From NCBI RefSeq assembly GCF_000275845.1, contig NW_006766936.1, positions 62,001-126,000 of the forward strand: a stretch of DNA of 64,000 nucleotides. The letters are read 5' to 3'. The notes below the pieces were generated by a model. The model saw only the letters and a list, made by a program, of their open reading frames with translations. It was not told the origin of the DNA and searched no databases. Of the stretch, positions 1 to 11,191 are shown piece after piece (position 1 is the first letter of the stretch; each line of letters starts with the position of its first letter). The stretch is from Dichomitus squalens LYAD-421 SS1 (Eukaryota > Basidiomycota > Agaricomycetes > Polyporales > Polyporaceae). The translations under genes and the position numbers were made by a program.

Positions 1-1450
1 GTTCTCGACCACGTCTTCTGTCTCACGGTCTAGGACCACTCGGTCACCACCGTCGACTCAATGTCAGGTCTACTTGATGCTCAGGACTCAGTTGGAACCG
101 CGAGAACATTTTATGATTGCTTGTATGCGCTCACCTTTGCCATCGTTGATGTACTAAGAGGTCGAGCCAAAGAAGCAAGCTTGATACAGTATAGCATGCC
201 GTCGCGTGTGGGGGGCAGTGAGTGCTTTGTTCTCCACTCTTATCCTGAATATTGATCAGAGGCAATATGTTTGCCGCTCGGGACAGCAGCCCCGTTTATC
301 AGCCGTCGCACAGCCCGCGTTCAGGATTAGCATCGCACGTCGGCGGCCGAATCGCACCGTATGCCCGAGGTGTCGCAAATAAGGAATACGACCTCTCTGC
401 ATTCGCCGGTTCCTGGATCCCCCGCAGTTGCTTCTGGATACGAGCCGCAAAGACCCGAAGAAATCGTGTAGCGCAGCTCTGGATCAGGAACATCTTCTCT
501 TGGTTGCTGTCCCCGCAGCTGCGGCCGTGCGGGGAGATATGCGAGAAACGGGCGGTGACGTTGGCGTTCGATAGTCGGACGTACGACGGTAGGCATCGTA
601 CGGTTCCTACTGGACGCTTGCCGTGACTGGCTACGCCCTATGCCACCTCGGGCAACGTGTCACCATCGCGCGCGAGTGGTGGGAACAGCCCGGCCGCACC
701 GGACACGTTGTTTCAGGGTGGCCTCCTCGCGAGAAGGGCCGCAACCACGGTGTATTGGGAACTGTCACTGCCCATGACAGGGTCTTGTTGGCTCGCGCAT
801 CCGGGCTTCGATTCCTGTCGGCGACAGCATTGACGGGGTGGACGAACAATATCCGGATGGACGCGATGCCGCGCGCGAGGCGCCTTGCGAGTCGCAGCGT
901 GGATCGACCTCTCACGACATAGCGATGCGAGCGGTGGGTTCGCAGTCTTGGATGGTAAATGATTGATTTGCTATTGCATTGGCCAGAGTGGTCCGGGATC
1001 CATCGGAACATGGCCCTGGAATCCAGGCTGAGAGGGCATGCGACTCCGGCGAGAAGGTGCGAGGCGCCCAGCAGGAGTTCGAAATCGCGCTATCGATAGA
1101 GCCCAGTCCGCGGCGCGCGGCCAACGGTCTGCACAGCATCGCTGTCTTCCCATAACGCGTGACAGGCGTACTGTAACGCTGCCGGCCGCCTGAGCATCGA
1201 AATCCCGGCGCGATACACGGATTGGAAAAATTGCACTGACAAGCTATCATAGGAGGCGAACCGGAGCACGAGCAGGAACCAGGAGATGGGGCGCAGTGGA
1301 GGACGCGGCGGGGGGCTGATCTGGGCCCCGGCGACCGCTGCTGACGCGGGCTGTGACGGCATGCAGCAAAGGATGAGAACGTGCGAGCCCCGCCGGCGCT
1401 CTGACTCATCTCTATCCGTCTCCATTTCGATTTGGTAACCTTGCCTGCAA
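1..1450. other. No recognisable gene; upstream flank
   Basis: I see no protein family, RNA gene or repeat here on either strand. The open frames are short, Arg/Pro-rich and look like chance frames in GC-rich DNA. A gene entering from the left edge cannot be excluded because the window starts abruptly. Confidence 0.4.
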
Positions 1451-1451
1451 C

Positions 1452-1457
1452 TATAAA
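1452..1457 (+). promoter_or_regulatory. TATA box for the Ser-rich gene
   Basis: A TATAAA hexamer lies about 185 nt before the ATG at 1640, followed by a pyrimidine-rich leader. This is a typical fungal core promoter arrangement; the transcription start was not mapped. Confidence 0.45.
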
Positions 1458-1639
1458 TCCTCGCAGCAACCAAGCCCACTCGTGTCCCCCCTTGCCCGCA
1501 CTCTTTGCTCGCTTGTCTCGCTGCAGCTTTTGCACGCCCCCCACGTGCATTCGACTTGCTCGCCGATCCTCCTTGAACTGGTTGGCCCCCTTCCCTGAAC
1601 GGTTCACATTCACCTCCTCCGCATCCTACACGAAACGCA

Positions 1640-2467
1640 ATGGCGTCCACTGCAAGCTCTAGCTCAAACTTGATCCAGTTCCCCAAGCTTCCTGCCGTTT
1701 CATCGTCTCCGTGGGACAGCACCGCAGACAAGCTGTTCCCCCCTCAGCCGCAGCCCTCTCGCGCGGGGCGCACGCTCAAGCAGAGCAGGTCTACGGAGAG
1801 CCTCACCCAACGCAAAGATCGCGTGGAGTTTCTGCGGCGGAGAGAGTGGACACGCAGGATCGCAGCTAGCGGTGATCAGCCCGTTTTGCCAACCGTGAGT
1901 TCCCCGTTGCCCGCTTCTTCCCTTCTCCGTTCCCAAGCGACCCTTCCCTGCCCCTGGGCCGCGTTTCCTGTCCAACCCGCGCGATGCAGAGACGCTGACG
2001 CTCGTGCCGCTTCCACACAACAGAGACGCGAACGCACGTACTCCTGGGAGGACATCGTCGCCGCGGCCGACGCGGCCGCAAGCACGTTCGACTACAACTC
2101 GTCCGGATACACCGGCCGGCCGGATACCATCAACGAGACCGACGAGGACGAGGAGCCGTACGTGATCTACACCGCGAGCCCCCGCGCATCATACTCCTCG
2201 TCGTCCCCGACCCTGTTCTCCCTCTCGGCTCCCTCTGCTTACACGGCTTATACCCCACATACCCCGGGCGCAACCGTCATCTACTCGACGTCCTCCCCGT
2301 CGCACTCGCCGACACTCTCGCCCTTATCTTCGCCGGCCGCTGCCGTGCCTTCGATAGGCCTCGGCGGGCCGCACCATGTCCGGCGGGCGTCTTGGCGGGG
2401 GCCGCACTCGCGGCACTCGTCGCTCTCATCGATATCGGAGGAAGACGAGGGGTTGGTGCGCTTCTGA
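1640..2467 (+). CDS. Ser/Pro-rich hypothetical protein
   Basis: Unrecognised protein. The ATG at 1640 follows a TATA box and a pyrimidine-rich leader. An intron at 1895-2023 (GTGAGT donor, CTGAC branch, CAG acceptor) has a length divisible by three and no stop. Splicing gives 232 residues and retention gives 275. The N-terminal half contains a basic segment (SLTQRKDRVEFLRRREW) that could be a short fungal motif. It is followed by an acidic patch (ETDEDEEPY) and a long low-complexity Ser/Thr/Pro tail with SPS repeats, ending in an acidic Ser cluster (SSISEEDEGLVRF). There is no signal peptide or membrane segment. The composition suggests a disordered, possibly phosphorylated regulatory protein, but no function can be assigned. 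The spliced form is favoured because the intron has all three splice signals. Confidence 0.7.
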   Translation: MASTASSSSNLIQFPKLPAVSSSPWDSTADKLFPPQPQPSRAGRTLKQSRSTESLTQRKDRVEFLRRREWTRRIAASGDQPVLPTVSSPLPASSLLRSQATLPCPWAAFPVQPARCRDADARAASTQQRRERTYSWEDIVAAADAAASTFDYNSSGYTGRPDTINETDEDEEPYVIYTASPRASYSSSSPTLFSLSAPSAYTAYTPHTPGATVIYSTSSPSHSPTLSPLSSPAAAVPSIGLGGPHHVRRASWRGPHSRHSSLSSISEEDEGLVRF

Positions 2468-3423
2468 CCTCTGATCGCCGGAACGTTCTTGCAACCATCA
2501 TCGTCTGCCACCACGATGCCCGTGGCTGGCGCCGTTATCTTGGAAATCTACGCATGCGTGCGTATGATGCGCTGACTCGAGCTGAGCCAAGGCCGAAGTG
2601 GTGTCCACGCATGCACCGTATACCGCCCGCGTGGGGGATGGCCGTGTGTTTGCTCGCGCGAGGCAATGTACATACTTATACCATACCCATTGGCGAACAC
2701 AGCTACGATATTTAGCCTAGTTGTACGATAGGAGAGCAAAAATCGCTTCTCGCGCCGGCGCTGCGAGCCACAACTCATGCTCCCACCTTAAACAATTGAT
2801 GGACGATGCCTCGCTACTCCTTGCCTAATTTGTAGCTGTATCTCTATAATCTTGTTTTCTTGGCCTGCTGTACCATCGCAATATCACCCCCTCGCGTTCT
2901 CCCACTGTGAGTGTGCTGCAGGATGTTATCAGATCGATCACGCGACGAGCCGAAGTTGCGTGGGGCTGGGTTGATAGCCTCATGTAAGGAACGGAAGTGT
3001 TTTGCACGATCGCGGTCTCACAGACAACGAGAGGCGTGGCTTCTTGCAATTGTCCGGGTTGTCATGTGTCCCTTCTTCCCCAGGTTGCAAGGAGACGTTT
3101 AGGCACACACGAATGCGGCCGTCGCTTCTGGACGTGTTCTTGCGATAAGCCAACACGCAAGGAAGACATGAGTTGCATGGGAATGTGTTAGAAGGAAGCA
3201 GCTACCGCGGCAATAAGTAGGCGCCCACAGGCAAGAACAGCACAACAAACACGGAACGAGGAAAGAATCAAAGAGACCAATTGAGCTAGCTGTACAGCTA
3301 CGCACGGGCGACAGGTATAGTATGCGAGGTATCCGTCCCTGAAAGTATCGAGAGGAAAGATCGTAAGATGGAACATGCGTGACAGCACCAGCAGCAAGGA
3401 GAAGTAAGGCAAACGGAAAGCGT
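2468..3423. other. Intergenic, no gene seen
   Basis: This stretch separates the ends of two convergent genes and should hold both 3' UTRs. No coding exon, repeat or RNA gene was recognised. Confidence 0.45.
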
Positions 3424-6400
3424 CTATTTCGGAGGCAGTGGGGGCACGGGGGGGACTTCAGGGACCTCGGGGACAGGAGGGATCTGGGCCTGCTGGCGAG
3501 GGCGAGACAGCTTGCGCTTCTCAATTTCCTTCGAGTGCGCCTCGCGCTCGGCCTGCAGGCTGGTCATCGCCTGCAGCTGCTGGGCGATGAAGTCAGATGT
3601 GTTCGGCCTGGCGTGTAGAGAGAAACGAGGATCAGCTGTCAATTGAGATCGAGCGAGGAAACGGTGCGTGGGCCACGTACCGCATGCGGAGAATTCGGAG
3701 GATGGTCTCCCCGTTGCTGACGTCCTTCTCCTTCTCCTGCTGCTTCTCCTTCTTGCGGTTCTTGATCGTACCCAGGTTGCGTTGTTGATACACGCTCTTT
3801 GCACGCTTCTTGATGGAGGGGGCAGCTCGGAGACTGTGCTGCATCATACGTACGCATTCCTCCATGAGGGCGTCGCTGAAATTAAACAGGCGTAAGTAAT
3901 GCTATCATGTGCGCGGGTGACTGGATCGAGGGAACTTACGTATGCCAGTCATAGTAGAGGCGGATCGACAGGATATCACGGTACTTCTGGTTCTGCAGTG
4001 CCTCGAGCGAGATTGGTCCTTCTCCGCCGGCGTAGAAGTAATCTCTCAGGAACTGCGGCAGGATGCAATCAGAAATGCTGAGGCGTTGTGTTCGAAACGC
4101 ATGTTACCTTCAGCCACTTGAAGACGATGTCGACCTCCTTGTCGGTCAGCGGCTTCATCTCACTCTGGACATCGGACAGAGGAGGGATAAGCAAGCCCTC
4201 AATCACGTTCAGAATCTCCTTCCAGACGCGCGACATGACCATGTCTTTCGTTGACTCGCTCAGGTAGGTGTTCAGTGTCGAGAGGTTGGCGTCAAAGAAG
4301 TCGAACAATGGGACAATCGCTTGCTCGATTTCCACATCCGTAAGGCCTTCGGACTTGAAACGAGGTTTCTCTGACTGCGGGAGGGGTATCTGTACCTCAT
4401 CCTTGCTCCCCAGGGCGGAGCCAAAGAGCGCAGTGACGTTGCCTAAGGCCTTGTTGTAATCAATGCTACCGACGGTGTTCTGCTTCATGAGCGACTTGAG
4501 GACAGGTCGAGATAGACTTTGACGAATGAAGGGCGACATCTAGGAAACGGATAGTCAATATTGGGCAACTATGATTCAGGGACCATACTATTTTTACTCG
4601 CCTTGTCAATGAAGATGCGGACCATGTCGTTCTCTGCCCGCTTGAGAGACCGGAATGCACGACCAAAATAGAACTGCAAGTCGTCCTTCTCGCCTTCCAT
4701 ACTAACGCGGAGCAGGATGCGTCCCTGAGTGTCCAGGTCGAACCACAGGTCATGCGTCATGAAGTCGCCGAACCGCTTGGGGTCGAGGCAGAGGTATGCG
4801 CGACCGATGGTGTCGTGCTTGCCGACCAATGCACGGTCGCGGACACTGATCATAATCCACAGCGGCTTCTCTACGGAGAGATCGAAGGACTCGTCCCCTG
4901 GAGCGTTTCCGTCAGTCCGAGATTCACGGAAGACGATGCCTATGTAATGAGGTGTGGCTAATTATAACCACCGGGGACTCACATCGGGGGCTGAGGGTCT
5001 CATATATAGTCCTTGTCTTGGCCAAACGGTTGCCCTGCTCGTCGCTGAGCGTGACGAAGGTGTCGAGCTTGGCAGCAGGGTTGGTGTCCAATGGCACAAG
5101 CCCCTCTGCAATCGCGACCTTGACCGTGAAGAGAAAACGGTCCCCACGCTCGACCTTCTCCGGGACCGGGGGCGCTGCGTGCTCGAGGACGTCCATCTTC
5201 TTGTCTGCCTCAATCTGCGCGTACATGCTGTCCAGAAGACGTCGCGCAGCCTCGATGTTGTTGAGCTTCACGCATGACTCCGGCTGGAAGGTAAACGCTT
5301 CGACCTTCTTCTCCCCGCGTTCCGTCAATTGCTTGGCCTTCTCCAGCCACGCTGACGACTTCTGGGGCTGCAGATACTCAGACGGTCTGGGGAACATCTC
5401 CGCCATAAACATCTCTTCGACGGTAGTACAGTACTGATTGATGGCTTTGCTGATGGTCTATGTCGAACGTGAGTACTGTGCTTGAATGGGTCAAGGTGCA
5501 CTGACCTTGGAGAGACTCGTGAAGAACCGAGCTTCCTGATACTCGTCGATCCATTCAAGGTCTTGCAAAAATTGTATTGGGCTCCGCAGCGAATCAAACA
5601 GGTCGACGATTGATGAACTGTGGCCTTCCTCGCCCTCGGCTTGGAACTGGCATACTGCTTTCAGCCATACCCATAGCAGGAAACGCCACTCAAATCGAAA
5701 CGAAACGAACCTTGTCGGCGGCGATAGCCTGGACGTGACACATCAGTATCCATTCGGCACCACATTGCAGGCGAGAGAGTAACGTACCGCTTGGACCCAC
5801 TGAGTTGTCTTGTTGTCTGTGTTGACAAGCCATTGCCGCACGTACGGCTCGAAGAAGCCTCCAAGGTCAAACGAGATCTCGCCACTACTGAGCTTGTCAG
5901 CACAGACCAGACCGTAAGTAAGAGAGACGCACTTGGGACAGAACGCCTTGTACATCCCAAGCAGGGTCTTCGTCCGACGATACAGGGCAAAAATGTCCTG
6001 GATGGGTACGTCCGGTATTGGTCCGTTCATCGAATCCTCGAACAGCCGCTTCTTCGAGTCATCAAGGTCCATGAGGAAATGTGGTATCTGCACCTCGAGC
6101 ATCAACGAGACGATGTCCAAGTGGCTGTGACATGAGTTAGTAGGCGCCTGTGGCGTCAAGACTTGCAATTGAGGCACGTACCCAAGGAGAGGTTCTGGGA
6201 ACCGCTTGTCCAGCAACTTCGCGTTCTTCTCGATGTCGTCAGTCATCAGCAGTAATGGTAACGCCCTGTTCACGCCAGGCGCCGACTGCAGCTCCTGGAG
6301 CTTTAGGCCGTAGTACCGTGCGGAAACGTCCCGGACCTGCCCCTGAATGTCTTGAATGCGCTGGGCGACGTCCACGTCATAGCGCTCGAGCAGACCGCTT

Positions 6401-8888
6401 TCCCTTACAGTTTCTAGCACAGATAGGTAAGGTGCAAGATCAGAAGCCTTGATCTGAGGCAGGTCGTCAAGCGCGTGATACAGATGGGAGAGGAAGGTGC
6501 TGAAAAGGTTGCCATAGATGGTCGCGAGGTAGTCGATATCCTGCTTCGGCCACTTGTCAAGCTCGATCTCGTTCGTCACTCGCGCAATGTTCTGCAGCGC
6601 CTCGGGCACGCATTCTAGCGGCACCTCGTTACGGTCGTAGAATGCGCGGACGATGTCCAGGAAGCATGCAACACGGTATGGTTGCCCGATGCGCCACCGG
6701 AGCGCCACCTCGTTGATCAGCTCGATGTGTTGTGCCGAGAGGATACCAAGCGAGACTTCGTCGTCGTCCCCCACAGCCGGGCTCAACATAGCCTCGAGAT
6801 CAGCTTGGATGCAGTACTCCAGCAGCCGCTTGTAGTATTTTCGTGGGTTCGGCGGAATGAACGTGAAGTGGAATCCGACCTGGATCTCGTCGTCGCCGTC
6901 AATCGCGCTGGGCACGCCGTCGGGGTCGCTCGGTCCGAAGTTGCCGAGAGACGAGTGCACAGAGTGGCGCGAGCTGATGGAAGACGTTCGTTGCGCCGCG
7001 GAGCTGCTCGCGTAGAACGAGTCTGGTCTGCTTGACGAGTACTGCGAGTAGATCGACCCCGGGCGCGCACCGTTCCCTTGCGTCGCGGGGAGCACCTCAG
7101 ACGGTGTTGACTTGGCGAGCTCGGGGTTGAACTGGACCATGACGACCATGAGCTGGGAAAGATGAGACGTCTCGAGCGTTCGCCAGTATTGCCATGCCGC
7201 CTCGCTCTCGAAGTCTTCTCGGCGGAAAGGAAAGGGAGCACCAGCATTGATGTTCTTCAGGCATGTCTACAGAAAGGTGAGCGACCCAATTCGACTCACC
7301 GGTGCGCTATGCATACCTTCAAGTCGTTGAGCGCAGCCTAAAAATAGAGTCAGACCGCACGTGTTAGGGAGGAGATGGGGATCGAGCTCACCTTCTCTGT
7401 GCAATACTTGGCCATGTCGTCAATCTCCTGCTGCACGACGTTAATCGGAAGCTTGAATAACCGCGCAGCGGTCAGCACAAGAGGCATATCGTTGACTTGT
7501 GTGCTAAATCGTCGTGTAGAGCTGACCGAGTCCCGATTCGACGTCGACGCAGAGTCGTACCCGGAGTCCGACGGCGCCTGCTGGGTAGGCGCGAGTTTGG
7601 TGGCGTACATGTCCAGCCTGGCGGTGAGCTCGGGCGAGACATGGCTGACGTGACGCAGGCACTCGCGGAGCAGCCGCACGAACTGCGCGATGTGGTTGTT
7701 CAGCTCTACTTTCCAGCCGTCACCAGCGAGTGTGGGTTCCTTCCTGAGAACGTTGGTCGCGTTGGTGGCGAACATCAGGATGAGTTCCTCGATCTTGCGA
7801 TTCTCCTTCATCTGTTTCCTGAACGTTTCGTCCTTGACCTGTCCGTAGAAGACTGCCATGGTTCGGCGCGTGAGTTGGTCAGAGTAGCTGTAGAAATGAG
7901 TCAGCGGACAATTGCTGAACCGTGACGGAAGGGGCATTGGGTGACTAGCGGATCCGGGGTACCAACAACATCGTCACGACCCAAACTGCAATGGACATGA
8001 AATTCATTCCCTCGCTACAACGGGAAGCTTGTGACTACGCGGTCACTTCAGAGGTACTCCGCTGTGGAACGCCGCCATCCGACTGCTCGCGCAGGACAGT
8101 CAGTATACCGTTAGCGGAAGTCAGATCTGAGTAACTTGCTGCACGTGGACAGAGGGCGTGAACCAGGGGACTGACGCTTGGTCCAGGATGTTCGGAGTTC
8201 CTAAGTTATACGCATTCGTTCTCATGGGGCCCACAATAACCACCTGTGTGAGGCTCGCGGAACGGTGCATGCACGCTCAATGCACGTCTGTAGGTGACGG
8301 ATATGACCGCGTCGCGATGTCTGCGAGGATGCGACCGATGGCAAGTTCTGTTGCAGGGAAGCACAGTCGACCGCTCGCGATGTGAAGGGAATTGATGTCG
8401 CGCTGCCCCACCAATGCCCCAAGTAGAAGATAATGAACGTACGCAGCGTCCTTGCCCATAGCAATATCCTGCAACTTCTGTTCCAGCACCTTGATCAGAT
8501 CCTTAGGGAACCGCACGCCCTTCTGGCTGTCCCGGAAGAGCTCGCCAATGGACAAGATCGAACTCGAGTAGCTGGATATGGCGCCATGTATCCGCGCTGA
8601 ATAGTCTTTCTCGCGTTCCGGCTCTGGGTGAGCGGCCTCGGCCGCCTTGGGCTGCATCTGGTAGCTCAGTAGACTGAGCACAGGTCCTCGATCAGTCTTG
8701 TATGTTTGTCTGCGGCGATACTGCATGACACTCACGCTACTCTGAGCACAAAACTTGAGAAACGATAGTTGAGCGTGTTGTATCTCAATGGGATCAAAGG
8801 CCACAGACTTTATGAGCTCCTCCTCCGATACCCGGAAGCGGGATGTCCTTCGCTCGTGCATGGTGCTAGCATAGCTGCGCCTTGACAT
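3424..8888 (-). CDS. MUN/C2-domain (Unc13-like) protein
   Basis: Large multi-exon gene of about 1,460 residues related to Munc13/Unc13 and fission-yeast Ync13, which prime or tether vesicles at the plasma membrane. First ATG is at 8888. Exons: 8888-about 8300, 7887-7392, 7337-7317 (21 nt), 7266-6182, 6124-5933, 5887-5788, 5728-5711 (18 nt), 5646-5506, 5457-4983, 4939-4602, 4539-4108, 4052-3940, 3875-3681, 3607-3424. The N-terminus is helical. The MUN/MHD1 core includes FDLGGFFEPYVRQWL (exon starting 5887) and GHSSSIVDLFDSL. A C2 domain follows (TVKVAIAEGLVPLD to LWFDLDTQGRILLRV, roughly residues 985-1125), then an MHD2-like helical block and a basic, proline-ending tail (PPVPPLPPK). The intron ending at 4540 appears to use a GC donor. 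The joint between the first exon and 7887 is unresolved: the gap is unusually long and may hide another exon. Cytoplasmic, membrane-associated by family. Confidence 0.85.
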
Positions 8889-8899
8889 GGGATGTTTCA

Positions 8900-11190
8900 A
8901 ATGGTGAAAGCCCTATTTCCAGCAAGCAAAAGATTCAAGAGCTCTCGAGTATAGTCGTCAAAGTCGTGAAGGAGGATGAGAAGAGCAACCAAAGCGCAGT
9001 GGACGAGGAGGGAACAGAAGGCGCCGAGAGGTGCCTGCCGGTGGCAGTCCCGTCCATTATCTAAGGCGGCGATACCAGACATGTACTCCGCCCGGCCTAG
9101 TTTCGGCTGTTTTATCACTCGAAGATGTCTGCATTTACTTCGCACACACATCCACGCTATGTCATTAGCAGGTTGCAAGCGCAGACGACGTATTATAAAG
9201 TCACAATTCCGTTCCGCAGATCTAGGCGCCCATATTCGTGTGGAGATGGGGCGCGATAGTTCACGTTTCTCTGCCGCCTTCAACCTTCGGTCATGGCTAT
9301 TGGGACGAATATCACTGCATGCGCCGAATAATACCGCGATGCACTCAAAGCATTCCTTGAGGTAGTGCGGTTCAAGCGAGGGTCACTGCTGGTACATCAA
9401 AGGGTCTCCAAGAGACTCGGAACGACCGGTGCAGGTGAGTAAAAGATATGTTGCGTACGATTCTAGAGATGGTGCATCGATCAATGCTCCCAGTTTGGTA
9501 TAGTATAAAGTGAGGTCTTCTTCTCGCAAGAAGACACAGCAATGGGTGATATTGCTCGGCTCAAACGGAGCGGTAAGTCTGGAAGCCTCCATGACACATC
9601 GTTAAACGATCACGCTAAAGTCCAGTAAAGTGGTCAATCGGTAATCTGTTTCTGTTCACTGAGATTATCTCGGTGAATTCAGCGACTCTAGGATGTGGGA
9701 CGCACAGATAGTGGCCAATGGGACTAGCATCGTCGTCATACGATCAGATCCACTCTTCGCGCTTGTTTTTGTTATCCTAGGACTGCAGATCCTTTGATTA
9801 CGACATTGGGCTGATTTTTTCGAGAGACTCCGGCCGTTCTAGCGTCGCTCTGCATCGTGTTGCCCTGCTATCGACGGATTCTAGGATCACACGGCAGCCA
9901 CCATCTTGTCCTGCTACCACCACCCTCTGGTGGGCGCACTCCGACTTCCGCCTCTGCCCGTTGGGTCTGCAGCGCTGTCGAGGGTCGGGATCACATTGCA
10001 ATCATGGGTGGCGACTCACTAGATTGAGGCTGTACCAGCTACGCACAGTGGCCTTACCAGATGATCTGGGGAGGAACATTGCCTTACCCTGGGAAGGGGG
10101 AAGTGCCACTACCTCGCTGTGTTGCTCTCATCGACTAGTCGCCCAGCGGATGTGCCAATCCGCTGTCGTTTGGCTTCGGTCGAACGAACCGTCGTGGAGG
10201 AACATAGCTTCACCTTGGCAAGGGGGAACAATGCGTTGGCGTCGAATTTGCACTGGTGACTGGGCCACACAATTAGCCACACTTCTCTAAAGCCCGCTAC
10301 TGGGTCTCTCGATGAGATAGGGGTACTTATCTTCCGGCAGCTAAGGGGCAAAAACCAGCCGACGCCGTCCCGCGGCGACAGGCCACCCGGGACTTGTACG
10401 TACGCTTCACGCTGCGTTCTAGTCAGTTAGTCATGACTATGCCCCTTCCTTTGGCACAGGAGGGTCACTCGTGGCGAGACAGAGACCTATGCACGATTGG
10501 GCATTTGAGCCGTTCAGTCACCCGGGCTTCTGGGGGGCGAGGCACCATTCGAACCACAAGCATGGGAACGGGAAACTGGCAGCTCCTTCATTACCGTTCG
10601 GGTCAGTCCGATGGGAAGCCAGGTTACGACATGGGGGTCATCAGCGGGCCGCAGCAGGATGGGACAGTCTCCCTACCTTGGGTCGAGAGATCTAAATCCT
10701 CTGTCGGTCTGGACTGTCGTAAAACGCTTCTGTCCGGGCTTGAGTTGATACCATGTGACTTGATCTGCCAACGAGCAGCGACTGCCGGGCCTTTGGGGCG
10801 GGTGCCGAAGGAAGGAGGTGGACCTCACAAGAGCGCTCTTTACGCATGCTTACCATGCACTACCCTTGGGGAGTCGCGGCCCGAAAACCTGTAGGTATCA
10901 CGGCTGCGACCACATGACTGACCTTTGTCCACAACTTAGCATCCAGGCGTGGAACGGACCCCGCCTCGCAGGCGAGGAGTTACGCTCTATATACCATTGG
11001 TGATCAACTTGGTCTCCGACTTTCCCGCAGTTCGATGGCACCTGCAGTCGATCTGACTGCATGTGTATGCCGCACATTGTCTGGTTTGTATCATTGCTCC
11101 TAGCCTTCGAGGCTATCATACATTGTCGACCACGCGACCCGGGTGCTCATAGCGTACACTTTAGAATCGTCGAGCAACACGAGTGCCTGC
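8900..11190. other. Long intergenic stretch with degenerate short repeats
   Basis: About 2.3 kb without a credible gene. Between about 10070 and 10870 a short purine-rich motif recurs in diverged form (see the repeat entry). The rest shows no family, RNA gene or intact mobile element. Confidence 0.4.
10070..10232 (+). repeat. Two diverged copies of a ~32-nt motif
   Basis: GAGGAACATTGCCTTACCCT at about 10075 and GAGGAACATAGCTTCACCTT at about 10198 are each followed by a GGGGGAA run, giving two copies about 125 nt apart. Weaker relatives (CCTTCCTTTGG, CCCTACCTTGGG, CTACCCTTGGGG) follow near 10445, 10670 and 10860. This may be an old tandem repeat or part of a decayed element; no terminal repeats were seen. 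Confidence 0.35.
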
Positions 11191-11191
11191 A

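Noticed and set aside
8701..8770. Possible 62-nt intron in the first MUN exon (GTGAGT to CTCAG)
   Set aside because: Removing it shifts the frame and brings in a stop downstream, whereas the unspliced frame stays open and reads well.
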